Source of the DNA: Stenotrophomonas sp. SY1 | GTDB lineage: Bacteria; Pseudomonadota; Gammaproteobacteria; Xanthomonadales; Xanthomonadaceae | Reading direction: 5' to 3' | Assembly: GCF_021202945.1 (NCBI RefSeq) | Contig: NZ_JAJOYR010000001.1 | Span: 620,001-684,000, forward strand | DNA length: 64,000 nucleotides | In this document: piece after piece, positions 1 through 8,860 of the stretch | Position numbering within the stretch: position 1 is the first letter of the stretch | Layout of the letters: each line of letters opens with the position of its first letter | Program-made: the position numbers and the translations under genes | The notes under the pieces: model-generated | Databases searched by the model: none | What the model was told of the DNA's origin: nothing | The model's input: the letters and a program-made list of their open reading frames with translations, nothing else

Positions 1-240
1 GGTGCGGTGGAAGCGGTGGCCGATGAACAGGGCTGGGCGATGCTCAGCGCAGTGGGTAACCAGATTGCCAACCGGGCGTCGTTTGATTCGCGCAACTATG
101 GTTATCGCAAGTTGAGCGACCTGATGAAGGCTACTGGCCTGTTCGAAGTGAAGAAGATCGGGAAGTTGTCGACAGTGCGTGCGATGCCAGGCAAGGGCGG
201 CGCGAAGAAGACTGCGAAGAAGGCTGCGGCGAAGGCGTGA
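1..240 (+). CDS. NYN/OST-HTH (LOTUS) domain protein, C-terminal end
   Basis: The reading frame is open from the first base, so the 5' end lies outside the window and only about 79 C-terminal residues are visible. The segment with DEQGWAMLSAVGNQI followed by FDSRNYGYRKLSDLM matches the winged-helix OST-HTH/LOTUS module that usually follows an NYN (PIN-like nuclease) domain in bacterial proteins. It ends in a short lysine/alanine tail (KKTAKKAAAK), a possible nucleic-acid-binding extension. The NYN domain itself is not visible, so the full architecture is inferred from the family. The domain match is by pattern recognition only. Confidence 0.7.
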   Translation, partial: GAVEAVADEQGWAMLSAVGNQIANRASFDSRNYGYRKLSDLMKATGLFEVKKIGKLSTVRAMPGKGGAKKTAKKAAAKA

Positions 241-373
241 CGGATGCAGTGGGTGTTACGTGCAAGGTCGTTGCTCCCGCGCAGGCGGGTTTTCAATCGT
301 CGGGTGTCGGATCATCGCGCTGGCCTTTGCCTTTTATGTATCCAGAGCTGAAGCAGATGCATGAGCAGGAGCG

Positions 374-393
374 ATCCCCGCCGGCGCGGGGAT
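374..393. repeat. Intergenic palindrome, ATCCCCGC...GCGGGGAT family
   Basis: A 20-bp inverted repeat (arms ATCCCCGC and GCGGGGAT) sits between the LOTUS-protein end and the GST gene. The flanks GGAGCG and GGCGTT recur, inverted and with few changes, around the palindrome at 12790-12809. This points to a dispersed repeat family rather than a gene-specific terminator. The rest of the 229-bp gap holds no coding signal that I can see. Confidence 0.7.
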
Positions 394-469
394 GGCGTTC
401 TGAAAGATGGCCAAGCAACTGTCTGCATCAATGCAGGATCAGCGGCGACGTTTCAAACGGAGAAGATGG

Positions 470-1090
470 ATGTTGAAGATCTGGGGCCGGCGCAATTCCA
501 GCAATGTGCGCAAGGTGCTGTGGTGTGCCGAGGAAATTGGCTTGCCGTATGAATCGATCGAAGTAGGTGGCGCCTTTGGCGGTACGCAGGTGCCCGAGTA
601 TCTGGCGATGAATCCCAACGGTCTGGTGCCGGTGATCGAGGACAACGGTCTCCCGGTGTGGGAGTCCAATGCCATCGTGCGCTACCTGAGTGCGCGCTAT
701 GCGCTGGGCATCCTGTATCCGGAGGAGGTGGCCGCGCGTGCGCAATGCGAGAAGTGGATGGATTGGACCATCTCCAGTTTCGCGGTGGCGTTCCGCGATC
801 TGTTCTGGGGCGTGGTGCGTACCGCGCCGGCCGATCGCGATGAGGTGCGCATCGCAGCTGCGTTGCAGCGTTGTGGGGAGTTGTTGAAGCTGGCCGACGC
901 CGAGCTTGCACGGCAACCGTGGTTGTCCGGCGGGCAGTTCGCGATGGGTGATATTCCACTGGGTGCGTTTGCCTATGCGTGGTTCGAGATGCCGATCCAG
1001 CGCCCGGATCTGCCGCATCTGGAAGCCTGGTATGTGCGGTTGAAGGCGCGGCCGGCGTATCAGAAGGGTGTGATGACGGCGCTGACGTGA
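470..1090 (+). CDS. Glutathione S-transferase family protein
   Basis: A 206-residue protein, the usual GST length. The N-terminal thioredoxin fold begins MLKIWGRRNSSNVRKVLW, with the Arg/Asn/Ser-rich loop in the glutathione-activating position. It continues through the cis-proline region (NGLVPVIED) and the WESNAIVRYL glutathione-binding segment, followed by an all-helical C-terminal domain. The start at 470 is preferred over the longer open frame because family members begin exactly here and a GGAGA ribosome-binding sequence lies just upstream. It is likely cytosolic. The substrate cannot be deduced. The stop is followed by a palindromic repeat that may also terminate transcription. Confidence 0.9.
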   Translation: MLKIWGRRNSSNVRKVLWCAEEIGLPYESIEVGGAFGGTQVPEYLAMNPNGLVPVIEDNGLPVWESNAIVRYLSARYALGILYPEEVAARAQCEKWMDWTISSFAVAFRDLFWGVVRTAPADRDEVRIAAALQRCGELLKLADAELARQPWLSGGQFAMGDIPLGAFAYAWFEMPIQRPDLPHLEAWYVRLKARPAYQKGVMTALT

Positions 1091-1118
1091 GTGGCGCGGC
1101 CTTGCGCTTTTCCTGAGG

Positions 1119-1160
1119 CCCCTCTCCCTTTTTTTGCGGGAGAGGGGGTGGGGTGAGGGC
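1119..1160. repeat. REP-like palindrome (CCCCTCTCCC / GGGAGAGGGG)
   Basis: Inverted arms at 1119-1128 and 1138-1147 enclose a T-rich loop and are followed by GTGGGGTGAGGGC. The same hairpin plus the TGGGGTGAGGG tail occurs at 17122-17160, and a shorter relative at 45407-45431. This is a dispersed intergenic palindrome family. It could double as a terminator for the GST gene. Confidence 0.75.
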
Positions 1161-1282
1161 GGCTTTCAGCGTTGCTTTCCGAGAGGACGTAGTGCTGCTG
1201 GGGGCTTCGGTTGAAGAGCAACAGCAAGGGCACCCCCATCCGCCCTCCGGGCACCTTCCCCCGCGAGCGGGAGAAGGAAAAT

Positions 1283-1554
1283 TCCAAATCCAAATCCAAA
1301 TCCAAATCCAAATCCAAGTCCAAATCCAAGTCCAAATCCAAATCCAAATCCAAATCCAAGTCCAAGTCCAAAGCCAAGTCCAAAGCCAAGTCCAAAGCCA
1401 AGTCCAAAGCCAAGTCCAAAGCCAAAGCCAAGTCCAAAGCCAAGTCCAAAGCCAAAGCCAAGTCCAAAGCCAAAGCCAAGTCCAAAGCCAAAGCCAAGTC
1501 CAAAGCCAAAGCCAAAGCCAAAGCCAAAGCCAAAGCCAAAGCCAAAGCCAAAGC
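1283..1554. repeat. Hexanucleotide tandem array, about 45 copies of KCCAAR
   Basis: An uninterrupted run of six-base units of the form (T/G)CCAA(A/G). It starts as TCCAAA/TCCAAG, passes through alternating TCCAAA GCCAAG with 12- and 18-bp higher-order patterns, and ends as nine consecutive GCCAAA units. Because the unit length is a multiple of three, long open frames run through it on both strands (Lys-Ser/Lys-Ala repeats on +, Leu-Asp/Leu-Ala repeats on -). None has a credible start, a homologous domain or a plausible operon position. It lies between the GST gene and the 3' end of the TonB receptor gene. Confidence 0.95.
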
Positions 1555-1596
1555 GGTTTGCTGGCGTTGGCTGCTCTTCCTGCTTTCCCTTCCTGC

Positions 1597-1635
1597 AAAA
1601 GAAACGGCAGCCGCCTGGTACCAGCGCGACTGCCG
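1597..1635 (-). terminator. Probable rho-independent terminator of the TonB receptor gene
   Basis: Read on the minus strand, a GGCAGTCGC / GCGGCTGCC stem (one G-T wobble) is followed by GTTTCTTTT, about 40 bases past the receptor stop. A second GC-rich hairpin (CCCCGCG / CGCGGGG) lies between it and the stop codon. Confidence 0.6.
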
Positions 1636-1675
1636 TGGAGGAGCGCCCCGCGCGCTCAGCGCGGGGTGGTGAGGC

Positions 1676-4450
1676 TTAGAACTTCCAGGTCAGGCCCATG
1701 TACAACTGGCGACCTGCGTAGCTGTTGGACAGCAGGCGGGCCTTGGTGTCGTTGCCCAGGTGGATGCGCTGTTCGGACTTGGTGGCGTTCAGCACCGAAG
1801 CGCTCAGCGTCAGGTCCTCGCGGATGTTGAAGGCCGCGTTGAGATCCAGCTGGTCGTAGGGTTCGCTGTAGGCGTTGAAGCCGTTGTTGAGGTCACCCAC
1901 CACTTCGCCGCGACGGTTGTACGAGGCGCGCGCCAGGAAACGGGCGTTCTCGTAGAACACGGTGACGTTGGCCTGGTTCTTGGCGCTGCCAACCAGCGGT
2001 GATTCACCGATGGTCTCGCCGTCGATCTCGACCGAGGCCATGTTGGTGTCGTTGTAGGTGTAGTTGGCCTGGACGCCCAGACCGAAGTCGAAGGTGTACT
2101 GGCCGTACACTTCGACACCCTGTGACACCGCGTCACGGCCGTTGGCATCGGTCTGGTAGTTCTGCACCGTCACCGTCTGTCCGCCGACGTTCATCGTCAC
2201 GTCGCGTTCCACGCCGATGGTGAAGTTCTTCACGTCCTTGCGGAACAGGCCGACACCGGCAACCGCGCCCGGCTTGAAGTACCACTCCAGGCTCAGGTCG
2301 TACTGGATGGCTTCAAACGGATCCAGGTCCTTGTTGCTGCCTGAGCCGTACCAGCCCGGGTTGGTGGTGCCGCCGGTGACCAGGCGGTCGTTGCTGTATT
2401 CCTCGCTGTAATAGCTCAGGCCACCCGGGTAGGCGATGGAGGTGTAGCTCGGGCGTGCGATGACCTTGGAAGCGGCACCGCGCAGCACCAGGTCGTCGGT
2501 GATGTCCCAAGCGATGTTGAAGCTGGGCAGGATGTCCGTGTAGGTCTTGTCCAGCGAGGCCATTTCGTAGGACTTCTCGCGTGCAAGCCGGTCGGGCAGG
2601 CGGACCAGATCGTTTTCGCAGTTGTAGTCCTGGCCCGAGTTCAACAGTGCTGCGGCGGCCGGATCGTTGCAGGCCATCGGCGTGCCGGCGCTGTTGTCAG
2701 CCCAGTAGTCTATGAAGCGTTCCACCGAATCGCTGGACTCGGCGTGCTGCTTGGTGCGGGCCACGCGGATGCCGATGTTGCCGCGCACGCGCTCGGTGCG
2801 GAAGTTGGCCTGGAAGTAGCCGCTGTAGACCTTCTCGCCCACGTTGTAGACGAAGTCGTCCTCGCGACGGCTCTGCGCTGCACCGTAGGTCTTGTTGAGA
2901 TAGTCGATGTACGCCGGGTAGTTGATGCCCGGGAATACATTGGCGTTGAAGCCGCCGGCGAGGTTGCCGCTCTGCCAGACGCCATCCACCTTGCGACGTG
3001 GCTTGGCAGACATGCGGAAGCTCATCGACGGGCCGCCCTCGGACCAGGTGCGTCCACCGGCGAAGCTGGCCTTCCACAGCGGGCTGATGTCCCAGTCGAT
3101 GGTCAGGTCGGCGGTCTGCGACAGTGCCTTCTCGCGGCTGTAGGTGCCGGTCAGCTGCGGGGTGGGGATGGTGCAGTCATCCGGGCCCCAGCCACCGCCC
3201 GGCAGACCGGCGGCCTTGGCCTCGTCCTCGCTGCAGATGTAGGTTTTGCCCGCCAGCTTTTCGTACTCGGCGCCGGTGACGATGGTGCCGCTGGGGTCCA
3301 TGGTGAAGCCGTTGAGCAGGCGTCCGCCTTCCCAGTTGCCGTCGCCCGCCACGCGCGCCAGGTTCCATTCCGGAACCTTCAGCATGTTCTGCGTGTAGTT
3401 GCCTTCCAGCTCGAAGCGGAAGTAGTTGGCGGTCATGGTGACGTTGTCGACCGGCTTGAACTGGAAGGTCAACTGGCCGCCGCTGCGCTCGCGCTCCTCG
3501 TCCTTCACCGCGAAGTTCACCGAGGTGGGCATGAAGAAGCCGGAGTAATGGCCGCCGTTCTGATCGTAGATGCCGGAGCGGCCCCAGAACTGGGAAGCGT
3601 CCTTCAGCGGCCTGCCGTGGACATCGACCGGCGGATTGCGGGTGGTGCCGGCTTCGTTCCAGACGTAGTCATGGCTGATGTTGCCATTGGCATCCAGGCG
3701 ATCGCTGTACCACTGCCAGTCCTCGGTGCTGACTTCCATGGTGCGGCTGCGGCGGTTCTGCTGGGTGGCACCGATCAGCAGGCCGAAGCGTTCGTCCTCG
3801 CTGTGCCAGGAGTACATCGCCGATGCCTGCGGGTCGATGCCGCTGCTGGTGTCCGATGACGTGCCTTCGATGCTGGCGAAGCCGGAATTGGCCTCCAGAT
3901 CCAGCGGGCGACGCGTGCGCAGGATGACGGTGCCGCCGATGCCGCCTTCTTCGATGCGGGCTTCCGGCGTCTTGTACAGCTCGGCGGCCGACAACATGTT
4001 GGACGGCAGCAGGGTGTAGTTGAATGAGCGCGAGGCTTCGTTGTTGGTTTCCGAGCTGGCGACGTAATTGCCGTTCAATTGGGTCAGGGTGAGGTCGGGT
4101 GCAAGGCCGCGCACGCTGACGTTCTTACCTTCGCCACCGCTGCGGGTAATGATCACGCCCGGCACGCGCTGCAGCGCATCGGCCACGTTCTTGTCGGGGA
4201 ACTTGCCGACGTCTTCGGCGGTGATCACTTCCACCACGGCGTTGGCGTCGCGCTTCTGCTCAAGGCTCTTTTCGATGGCGTAGCGGTAGCCGGTGACGTT
4301 GACGCTGTCCAGCGTGGTGGCGCTGGGGTTCTGGTTGCTGTCGGCCTGCTGTGCGAAGGCCACGCCGGGCGTCGCCGCAACGGCGAACAGCGCGGTGGCG
4401 ATGGCGGCGGACAAGGTGTCACGGCCATGCTTGCGGGTGATCTGTTTCAT
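1676..4450 (-). CDS. TonB-dependent receptor for a mannose-containing glycan (substrate inferred)
   Basis: A 924-residue outer membrane receptor. Residues 1-33 form a signal peptide ending AFA, then a TonB-box-like segment (DSVNVTGYR), a plug domain ([32 protein letters not shown]) and a long beta-barrel ending in the typical terminal aromatic, LYMGLTWKF. It would drive TonB-dependent uptake of an oligosaccharide across the outer membrane. It is transcribed divergently from the GH92 mannosidase across a 748-bp region carrying three LacI-type palindromes, which places it in the same regulon. Substrate specificity comes from this context only. No SusD-like partner is seen, as expected for Xanthomonadaceae. 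Confidence 0.93.
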   Translation of the reverse strand: MKQITRKHGRDTLSAAIATALFAVAATPGVAFAQQADSNQNPSATTLDSVNVTGYRYAIEKSLEQKRDANAVVEVITAEDVGKFPDKNVADALQRVPGVIITRSGGEGKNVSVRGLAPDLTLTQLNGNYVASSETNNEASRSFNYTLLPSNMLSAAELYKTPEARIEEGGIGGTVILRTRRPLDLEANSGFASIEGTSSDTSSGIDPQASAMYSWHSEDERFGLLIGATQQNRRSRTMEVSTEDWQWYSDRLDANGNISHDYVWNEAGTTRNPPVDVHGRPLKDASQFWGRSGIYDQNGGHYSGFFMPTSVNFAVKDEERERSGGQLTFQFKPVDNVTMTANYFRFELEGNYTQNMLKVPEWNLARVAGDGNWEGGRLLNGFTMDPSGTIVTGAEYEKLAGKTYICSEDEAKAAGLPGGGWGPDDCTIPTPQLTGTYSREKALSQTADLTIDWDISPLWKASFAGGRTWSEGGPSMSFRMSAKPRRKVDGVWQSGNLAGGFNANVFPGINYPAYIDYLNKTYGAAQSRREDDFVYNVGEKVYSGYFQANFRTERVRGNIGIRVARTKQHAESSDSVERFIDYWADNSAGTPMACNDPAAAALLNSGQDYNCENDLVRLPDRLAREKSYEMASLDKTYTDILPSFNIAWDITDDLVLRGAASKVIARPSYTSIAYPGGLSYYSEEYSNDRLVTGGTTNPGWYGSGSNKDLDPFEAIQYDLSLEWYFKPGAVAGVGLFRKDVKNFTIGVERDVTMNVGGQTVTVQNYQTDANGRDAVSQGVEVYGQYTFDFGLGVQANYTYNDTNMASVEIDGETIGESPLVGSAKNQANVTVFYENARFLARASYNRRGEVVGDLNNGFNAYSEPYDQLDLNAAFNIREDLTLSASVLNATKSEQRIHLGNDTKARLLSNSYAGRQLYMGLTWKF

Positions 4451-4497
4451 TCCACTCTCTCCCTCTCCTGGATTGAATATGTGGCTGATACCGAAAC

Positions 4498-4511
4498 TTG
4501 AATCGATCTAA
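4498..4511. promoter_or_regulatory. LacI-type operator box 1
   Basis: TTGAATCGATCTAA fits the palindrome TTNRATCGATYNAA found five times in this locus. It lies 48 bases upstream of the TonB receptor start. The central CpG is typical of LacI-family operators. Assignment to the regulator at 7760-8821 is inferred from proximity. Confidence 0.75.
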
Positions 4512-4618
4512 TTTTTGTTGCCGATTTTCCCTGAAGGCCGGTGTTTCGCCTACGCCGTCGTGGGGCGTTTGCCAAACCCGTTTGCAATCTTGCTGCCGAG
4601 CAATCGCGATCCTGCAAT

Positions 4619-4632
4619 TTGGATCGATCTAA
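4619..4632. promoter_or_regulatory. LacI-type operator box 2
   Basis: TTGGATCGATCTAA matches the locus consensus TTNRATCGATYNAA exactly. It lies in the divergent region between the receptor and the GH92 gene, 121 bases from box 1. Confidence 0.78.
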
Positions 4633-4891
4633 ACGGCTGGCGTGGATTTTTTAGCACGACGGAGGCCGCCGACGCATGCTGCTACGCAATATGACGGCGG
4701 GCGTTGCGGGAGGGCGCAGCGATCGGAGGAAGCTGCTGAAACCGATTCCTCGCCCCGGAAAGCCCGTAAGTGCGTGGGCCTGGAGCGGCTGACAGGTTGC
4801 TCCGCCGCCCGAAAAGCGGGGAGGACGTGGCGCCTCCAGTGACGCTTATGGTGCGGCGCAGGATGCAATCGCGAAAAATCTCGTGTTTTAC

Positions 4892-4905
4892 TTAAATCGA
4901 TCTAA
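4892..4905. promoter_or_regulatory. LacI-type operator box 3
   Basis: TTAAATCGATCTAA matches the consensus and sits about 300 bases upstream of the GH92 start, in a short AT-rich stretch suited to a promoter. It probably controls the rightward GH92 transcript. The remaining 4451-5198 sequence contains no convincing gene. Confidence 0.75.
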
Positions 4906-5137
4906 ATACACCGGGGTGTGCATTTGGATCGTCGCAGGGGGCTTGGCGCAGTGCTGCAGCTCTCTGTTCTCGTCCCGCCTGCCAGGAGCCCGAGCCGTGC
5001 ACCGAACCGCCCGCCACCGTTGTGTCCGCCGAGATCGGGTCACGGTGTGTGCCGCCTGTCCGGCGCCCTGGCATCCGACGTTTTCCTGATCCCCGGCAAC
5101 TCTCCCCCATCCCGCAAGGGGTGGGCCGGGCATCACC

Positions 5138-5157
5138 GGCCCGGCTTCGGCCGGGCC
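5138..5157 (+). promoter_or_regulatory. UUCG-capped hairpin in the GH92 leader
   Basis: A perfect 8-bp stem (GGCCCGGC / GCCGGGCC) closed by TTCG lies 42 bases before the GH92 start codon. There is no U-tract after it, so it is not a standard terminator. It may stabilise or attenuate the leader, or be another dispersed palindrome. Confidence 0.45.
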
Positions 5158-5198
5158 ACCCTTATCGCCGTACCGACATCGACCCACAGGATCCAGCA

Positions 5199-7661
5199 AT
5201 GAGCCGAATGCCGTCCGCCATCGTCCATCATCCCGCGCGCCGCCCGCTGGCTGGCCTGGCCTGTCTGCTGGCGCTGTCGTTTGCGCCGCTGCTGCAGGCC
5301 GCGCCCGCCGGGCTGGAGCGTGAAGTCAACACCTTCATCGGCAGCAAGGATGACGGCAACACGTTCCCGGGCGCGTCGGCACCGTTCGGGCTGATCCAGG
5401 TCAGCCCCATCGGCAGCCACTACGCTGGTTGGCGCTACGACGACGAGAAGATCCGCGGCTTCGGCCACTCGTTCATCTCCGGCGCCGGTTGCTGGGAGCA
5501 GGGCGGGCAGGTCTCGGTACTGCCGGTCACTGGCAGCATCGGTCCGGGTGGTGATTTCGACACCGGCAATGCCAAGCATTTCGATCACAAGAACTACGCT
5601 TCGGCCTACAGCCATGACGGTGAAGTGGGCCAGGCCGGCTACTACAAGGTGCGCCTGACCAGTTACGGTGGCATCGACGTGGAAACCACCGCACGCACGC
5701 GTGCCGCCAGCGAGCGTTACACGTTCAGCGCGGGCAGTGGCCAAGGCCATGTGCTGGTCAATGTGGCCCAGGCCAACGAGCGTCATTCGGTGATCGGCAG
5801 CGTGGTCGATGTGGTTGGCGACCGTGCGGTGGAAGGCAAGCTGGTGACCAAGAGCTTCTGCGGCGGGCATCAGTACACGACCTGGTTCCGCATTGAATTC
5901 GATCGTCCGTTCAAGGCCTTTGGCACCTGGGGCGAAACCGGTGGCCTGCCCAATGCGCGGCACAGCATGGAAGGCGAACTCAAGCCCAACGGTGCGTGGT
6001 TGAGCTTTGACCTTGCCGATGGCCGTGCGGTTACCGCCACCAGCGCGATCTCGCATGTTGACGCCGAAGGCGCACGCAACAACCTGCGCGCCGATGGCAT
6101 GCAGGGCGGGGCACTGCTGGGCTTTGATCGCATGCGCGCGCTGGCACAGCAGGCCTGGCGCGAGGAACTGGACGCGGTGCGCGTGCAGGGCGCGAGCAAG
6201 GACGATCGCACCGTGCTGTACACCGCGCTGTACCACACGCTGCTGCAACCGATGACCGGCAGCGACGCCGATGGTCGCTATCGTGGTTATGACGATGCGA
6301 TCCATCGTGCCGAGGGTTGGACCTACTACGAGTACTTCTCGCTGTGGGACACCTACCGCACCCAGAACCAATGGCTGGCGATGACCCGCCCGGACGTGGC
6401 GCGTGATATCGGACGCAGTCTGCTGGCCATCGATCAGCAGGGCGGCTGGTTGCCGCGCTGGGGCTATGCGAATTTCGAAACCAACGTGATGACCGGCGAC
6501 CCGGTAACGCCGTTCCTGGTGGACCTGTGGCGCTTTGGCGCATTGCAGGGGCGCGAGGCCGATGCGTGGAATGCGCTGCGCCGCAACGCATTCTCGATGC
6601 CGCCGATGAACTCACGCCATGCCGGCCGTTCGGGCAACGTCTCGTATCTGGCCAACGGCTATGTCGCCTACGACCGTGCGTTCCCGTCCAAGGGCATGGA
6701 TGTCGATCCGCATCATGGCGGCTCAGCAACGCTGGAATACGCACTGGCCGATTGTGCTTTGGCGCAGATGGCCAATGGCCTGGGCCACGCCGATGATGCA
6801 GCCACGCTGCGTGCGCGCGGCGGCAACTGGCACAAGGTGTGGGATGCGGATGTGCGCGATAGCGAAACCGGCTTCAGTGGTTTTCCGCGCCCGCGTGCCG
6901 AAGGCGGCCAGTGGTACACGCCGGCCGATGGTCACTACAGCCCGCGCTCGCAGCATGGTTTCCACGAAGGCACCGCGTGGCAGTACCAGTGGCTGGCACA
7001 GCAGGACATGCCGGGCCTGGTCGCGGCGATGCACGGCCGCGAACAGGCCGGCCGCAGGCTGGATGCGTTCTTCGCCTATGACGCACTGGTCAAGTCGCCG
7101 CTCACCGCCGCGCGCAAGGAATGGGTGGTGGGCCCGTACAGCTACTACAACCAGTACCGCTACAACCCGAACAACGAACCGGACCTGCATGCACCGTGGA
7201 TGTACACGCTGATCGGCCAGCCGTGGAAAACCGGCACCGTGGTGCGTGCCGCGCAGCAGCTGTTCACCAATGCGCCCAATGGCGTCACCGGCAATGACGA
7301 TCTCGGCACGATGTCGGCGTGGTACCTGTTCAGTGCGCTGGGGCTGTACCCGGCGGTTCCGGGTACGGGACAGTTCCTGCTGCATTTACCCCGGTATTCC
7401 AGCGCTGAAATCAAACTTGGCGAGGGAAAAAAACTGCTGCTGAGGGCACAGCGTGCCGATGCGCAACGCTTGCAGTACATTCACGGCGTCCGGTTCGACG
7501 GCAAGCCGCACACAGCGGTTTGGCTGGACTGGGAGCATCTGCGCAACGGTGGAACGTTGGATTTCCAGCTGGGCGAGGATGTACCGGAGCAAGGGTGGGG
7601 CACCACGACGGCCGATCTTCCGGTTTCGTACTGCGCCACGCCGGGCAGCGCATTGCAGTGA
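5199..7661 (+). CDS. GH92 family alpha-1,2-mannosidase, secreted
   Basis: An 820-residue protein with a signal peptide (hydrophobic core LAGLACLLALSFAPLLQA, cleavage near residue 35). The mature part begins with the GH92 hallmarks VNTFIGSKDDGNTFPGASAP and GHSFISGAGC, and carries the catalytic-domain motifs HEGTAWQYQW and GNDDLGTMSAWYLFSALG, which hold the conserved Glu and Asp residues. GH92 enzymes are calcium-dependent exo-alpha-mannosidases acting on high-mannose glycans. The start at 5199 is chosen because it gives a clean signal peptide; the longer frame has no matching N-terminus. It is transcribed away from the TonB receptor and is the first gene of the catabolic cluster. Linkage specificity is not proven by sequence. 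Confidence 0.93.
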   Translation: MSRMPSAIVHHPARRPLAGLACLLALSFAPLLQAAPAGLEREVNTFIGSKDDGNTFPGASAPFGLIQVSPIGSHYAGWRYDDEKIRGFGHSFISGAGCWEQGGQVSVLPVTGSIGPGGDFDTGNAKHFDHKNYASAYSHDGEVGQAGYYKVRLTSYGGIDVETTARTRAASERYTFSAGSGQGHVLVNVAQANERHSVIGSVVDVVGDRAVEGKLVTKSFCGGHQYTTWFRIEFDRPFKAFGTWGETGGLPNARHSMEGELKPNGAWLSFDLADGRAVTATSAISHVDAEGARNNLRADGMQGGALLGFDRMRALAQQAWREELDAVRVQGASKDDRTVLYTALYHTLLQPMTGSDADGRYRGYDDAIHRAEGWTYYEYFSLWDTYRTQNQWLAMTRPDVARDIGRSLLAIDQQGGWLPRWGYANFETNVMTGDPVTPFLVDLWRFGALQGREADAWNALRRNAFSMPPMNSRHAGRSGNVSYLANGYVAYDRAFPSKGMDVDPHHGGSATLEYALADCALAQMANGLGHADDAATLRARGGNWHKVWDADVRDSETGFSGFPRPRAEGGQWYTPADGHYSPRSQHGFHEGTAWQYQWLAQQDMPGLVAAMHGREQAGRRLDAFFAYDALVKSPLTAARKEWVVGPYSYYNQYRYNPNNEPDLHAPWMYTLIGQPWKTGTVVRAAQQLFTNAPNGVTGNDDLGTMSAWYLFSALGLYPAVPGTGQFLLHLPRYSSAEIKLGEGKKLLLRAQRADAQRLQYIHGVRFDGKPHTAVWLDWEHLRNGGTLDFQLGEDVPEQGWGTTTADLPVSYCATPGSALQ

Positions 7662-7759
7662 GCGGCAAAGGGGCCAGGAGTGATGGTTCCGCAACGGGCG
7701 CGCCAGCGCGTCACGGTGATCCATTAGGCTTGGCCCATTCAGACAGATCAGCGGAAACG

Positions 7760-8821
7760 ATGAACGAGAAAACCCCAGGCGCCGGCAAGGGCGTCCGCAA
7801 GGCAGGCAACCGTGCAGTCACCGTCACCGATATCGCGCAGGCGGTGGGGATGTCGCGGGCGACGGTGTCGCTGGTGCTGCGCGGCAGCCCGCTGGTCAAT
7901 GTCGACACGCGCGCCAAGGTGGAAGCCGAATTGCGTCGCCAGCGCTACGTCTACAACCGCACTGCGGCCAACCTGCGGCGGCGCACCTCGTCATCGATCG
8001 CGCTGGTGATCAACGACCTGTCCAACCCCTTCTTCGCCGAGTTCGCGTCCGGCGTGGATGAGGCGCTGGGCAGCAAGGGCTATGTCACCTTGCTGGGCAG
8101 CACCGGTGAATCACCGGAGCGGCAGCAGGCGGTGCTGTCCACGTTGATGGAGCACACGCCGACCGGTTTCATCCTGTCGCCAGCCGAAGGCAGCGATACG
8201 CAGGCACTGCGCCAGGTGTTGGGCGCGCATGCCAACGTGCTGTTGTTCAACCGCGAACTGCCCGGCGCCGAGTGGGACTTTCTGACCCTGGACAACCAGC
8301 ACGGCGCCTATATGGCCACGCGTCATCTGATCGAAGGTGGACATCGCGACATCGCCTTCTTCGGTGGCCATGCCGCTTCCAGCTCGTGCCACCAGCGCCG
8401 TGCCGGTTACCAGCAGGCACTGTCCGAAGCAGGTCTGGAGGTGCGCCCGGAATGGCTGATCGAATCGGCACCGAACCGGCTGGAAGCCGCTGCACGTACC
8501 GGCGAACTGTTTGTCGGCGACGCGCGCCCCAGCGCTGCGGTCTGCTACAACGACACCGTCGCGCTCGGCCTGATGCTGGGCCTGACCTCGCGCGGCATTC
8601 GTCCGGGCACTGATTTTGCGGTCACCGGCTTCGATGACATTTCCGAAGCCGCGGTTGCCGTTCCTCCCCTTACCACGCTGACTGCGGACCCGCGCGAGCG
8701 TGGCCGGCAGGCGGCGGCATTGCTGCTGCAACGGTTGGATACCCCCGATGCGGCGCCGATGCGCGTGGTTGCGCCGGTGCAACTGCGTGTGCGTGAAAGC
8801 AGTACGGCACGGCCGGGCTGA
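7760..8821 (+). CDS. LacI-family transcriptional regulator of the mannose locus
   Basis: A 353-residue regulator. Residues 21-43 (TVTDIAQAVGMSRATVSLVLRG) form the LacI helix-turn-helix, with a hinge helix (YNRTAANLRR) and a periplasmic-binding-protein-like effector domain (SIALVINDLSNPFFAEF, PSAAVCYNDTVALGLM, DFAVTGFDDI). The start at 7760 puts the HTH at the usual distance from the N-terminus. Members of this family sense sugars and bind palindromes with a central CpG, matching the TTNRATCGATYNAA boxes near the receptor, GH92, kinase and GH2 genes. The effector, perhaps mannose or a downstream sugar, is inferred. Confidence 0.93.
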   Translation: MNEKTPGAGKGVRKAGNRAVTVTDIAQAVGMSRATVSLVLRGSPLVNVDTRAKVEAELRRQRYVYNRTAANLRRRTSSSIALVINDLSNPFFAEFASGVDEALGSKGYVTLLGSTGESPERQQAVLSTLMEHTPTGFILSPAEGSDTQALRQVLGAHANVLLFNRELPGAEWDFLTLDNQHGAYMATRHLIEGGHRDIAFFGGHAASSSCHQRRAGYQQALSEAGLEVRPEWLIESAPNRLEAAARTGELFVGDARPSAAVCYNDTVALGLMLGLTSRGIRPGTDFAVTGFDDISEAAVAVPPLTTLTADPRERGRQAAALLLQRLDTPDAAPMRVVAPVQLRVRESSTARPG

Positions 8822-8860
8822 GCCGGCTCTCCGCAACCCCCATCCTCAAGGCGTTCCCTC

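Noticed and set aside
1211..1672. Open frames with Lys-Ser/Lys-Ala or Leu-Asp/Leu-Ala dipeptide repeats across the hexamer array
   Set aside because: They arise on both strands because the repeat unit is six bases. They have no homologous domain and no plausible start, and the flanking parts of the frames look non-coding.
2744..3859. A 371-codon frame opposite the TonB receptor
   Set aside because: No signal, domain or ribosome-binding site; the receptor on the other strand explains the region.
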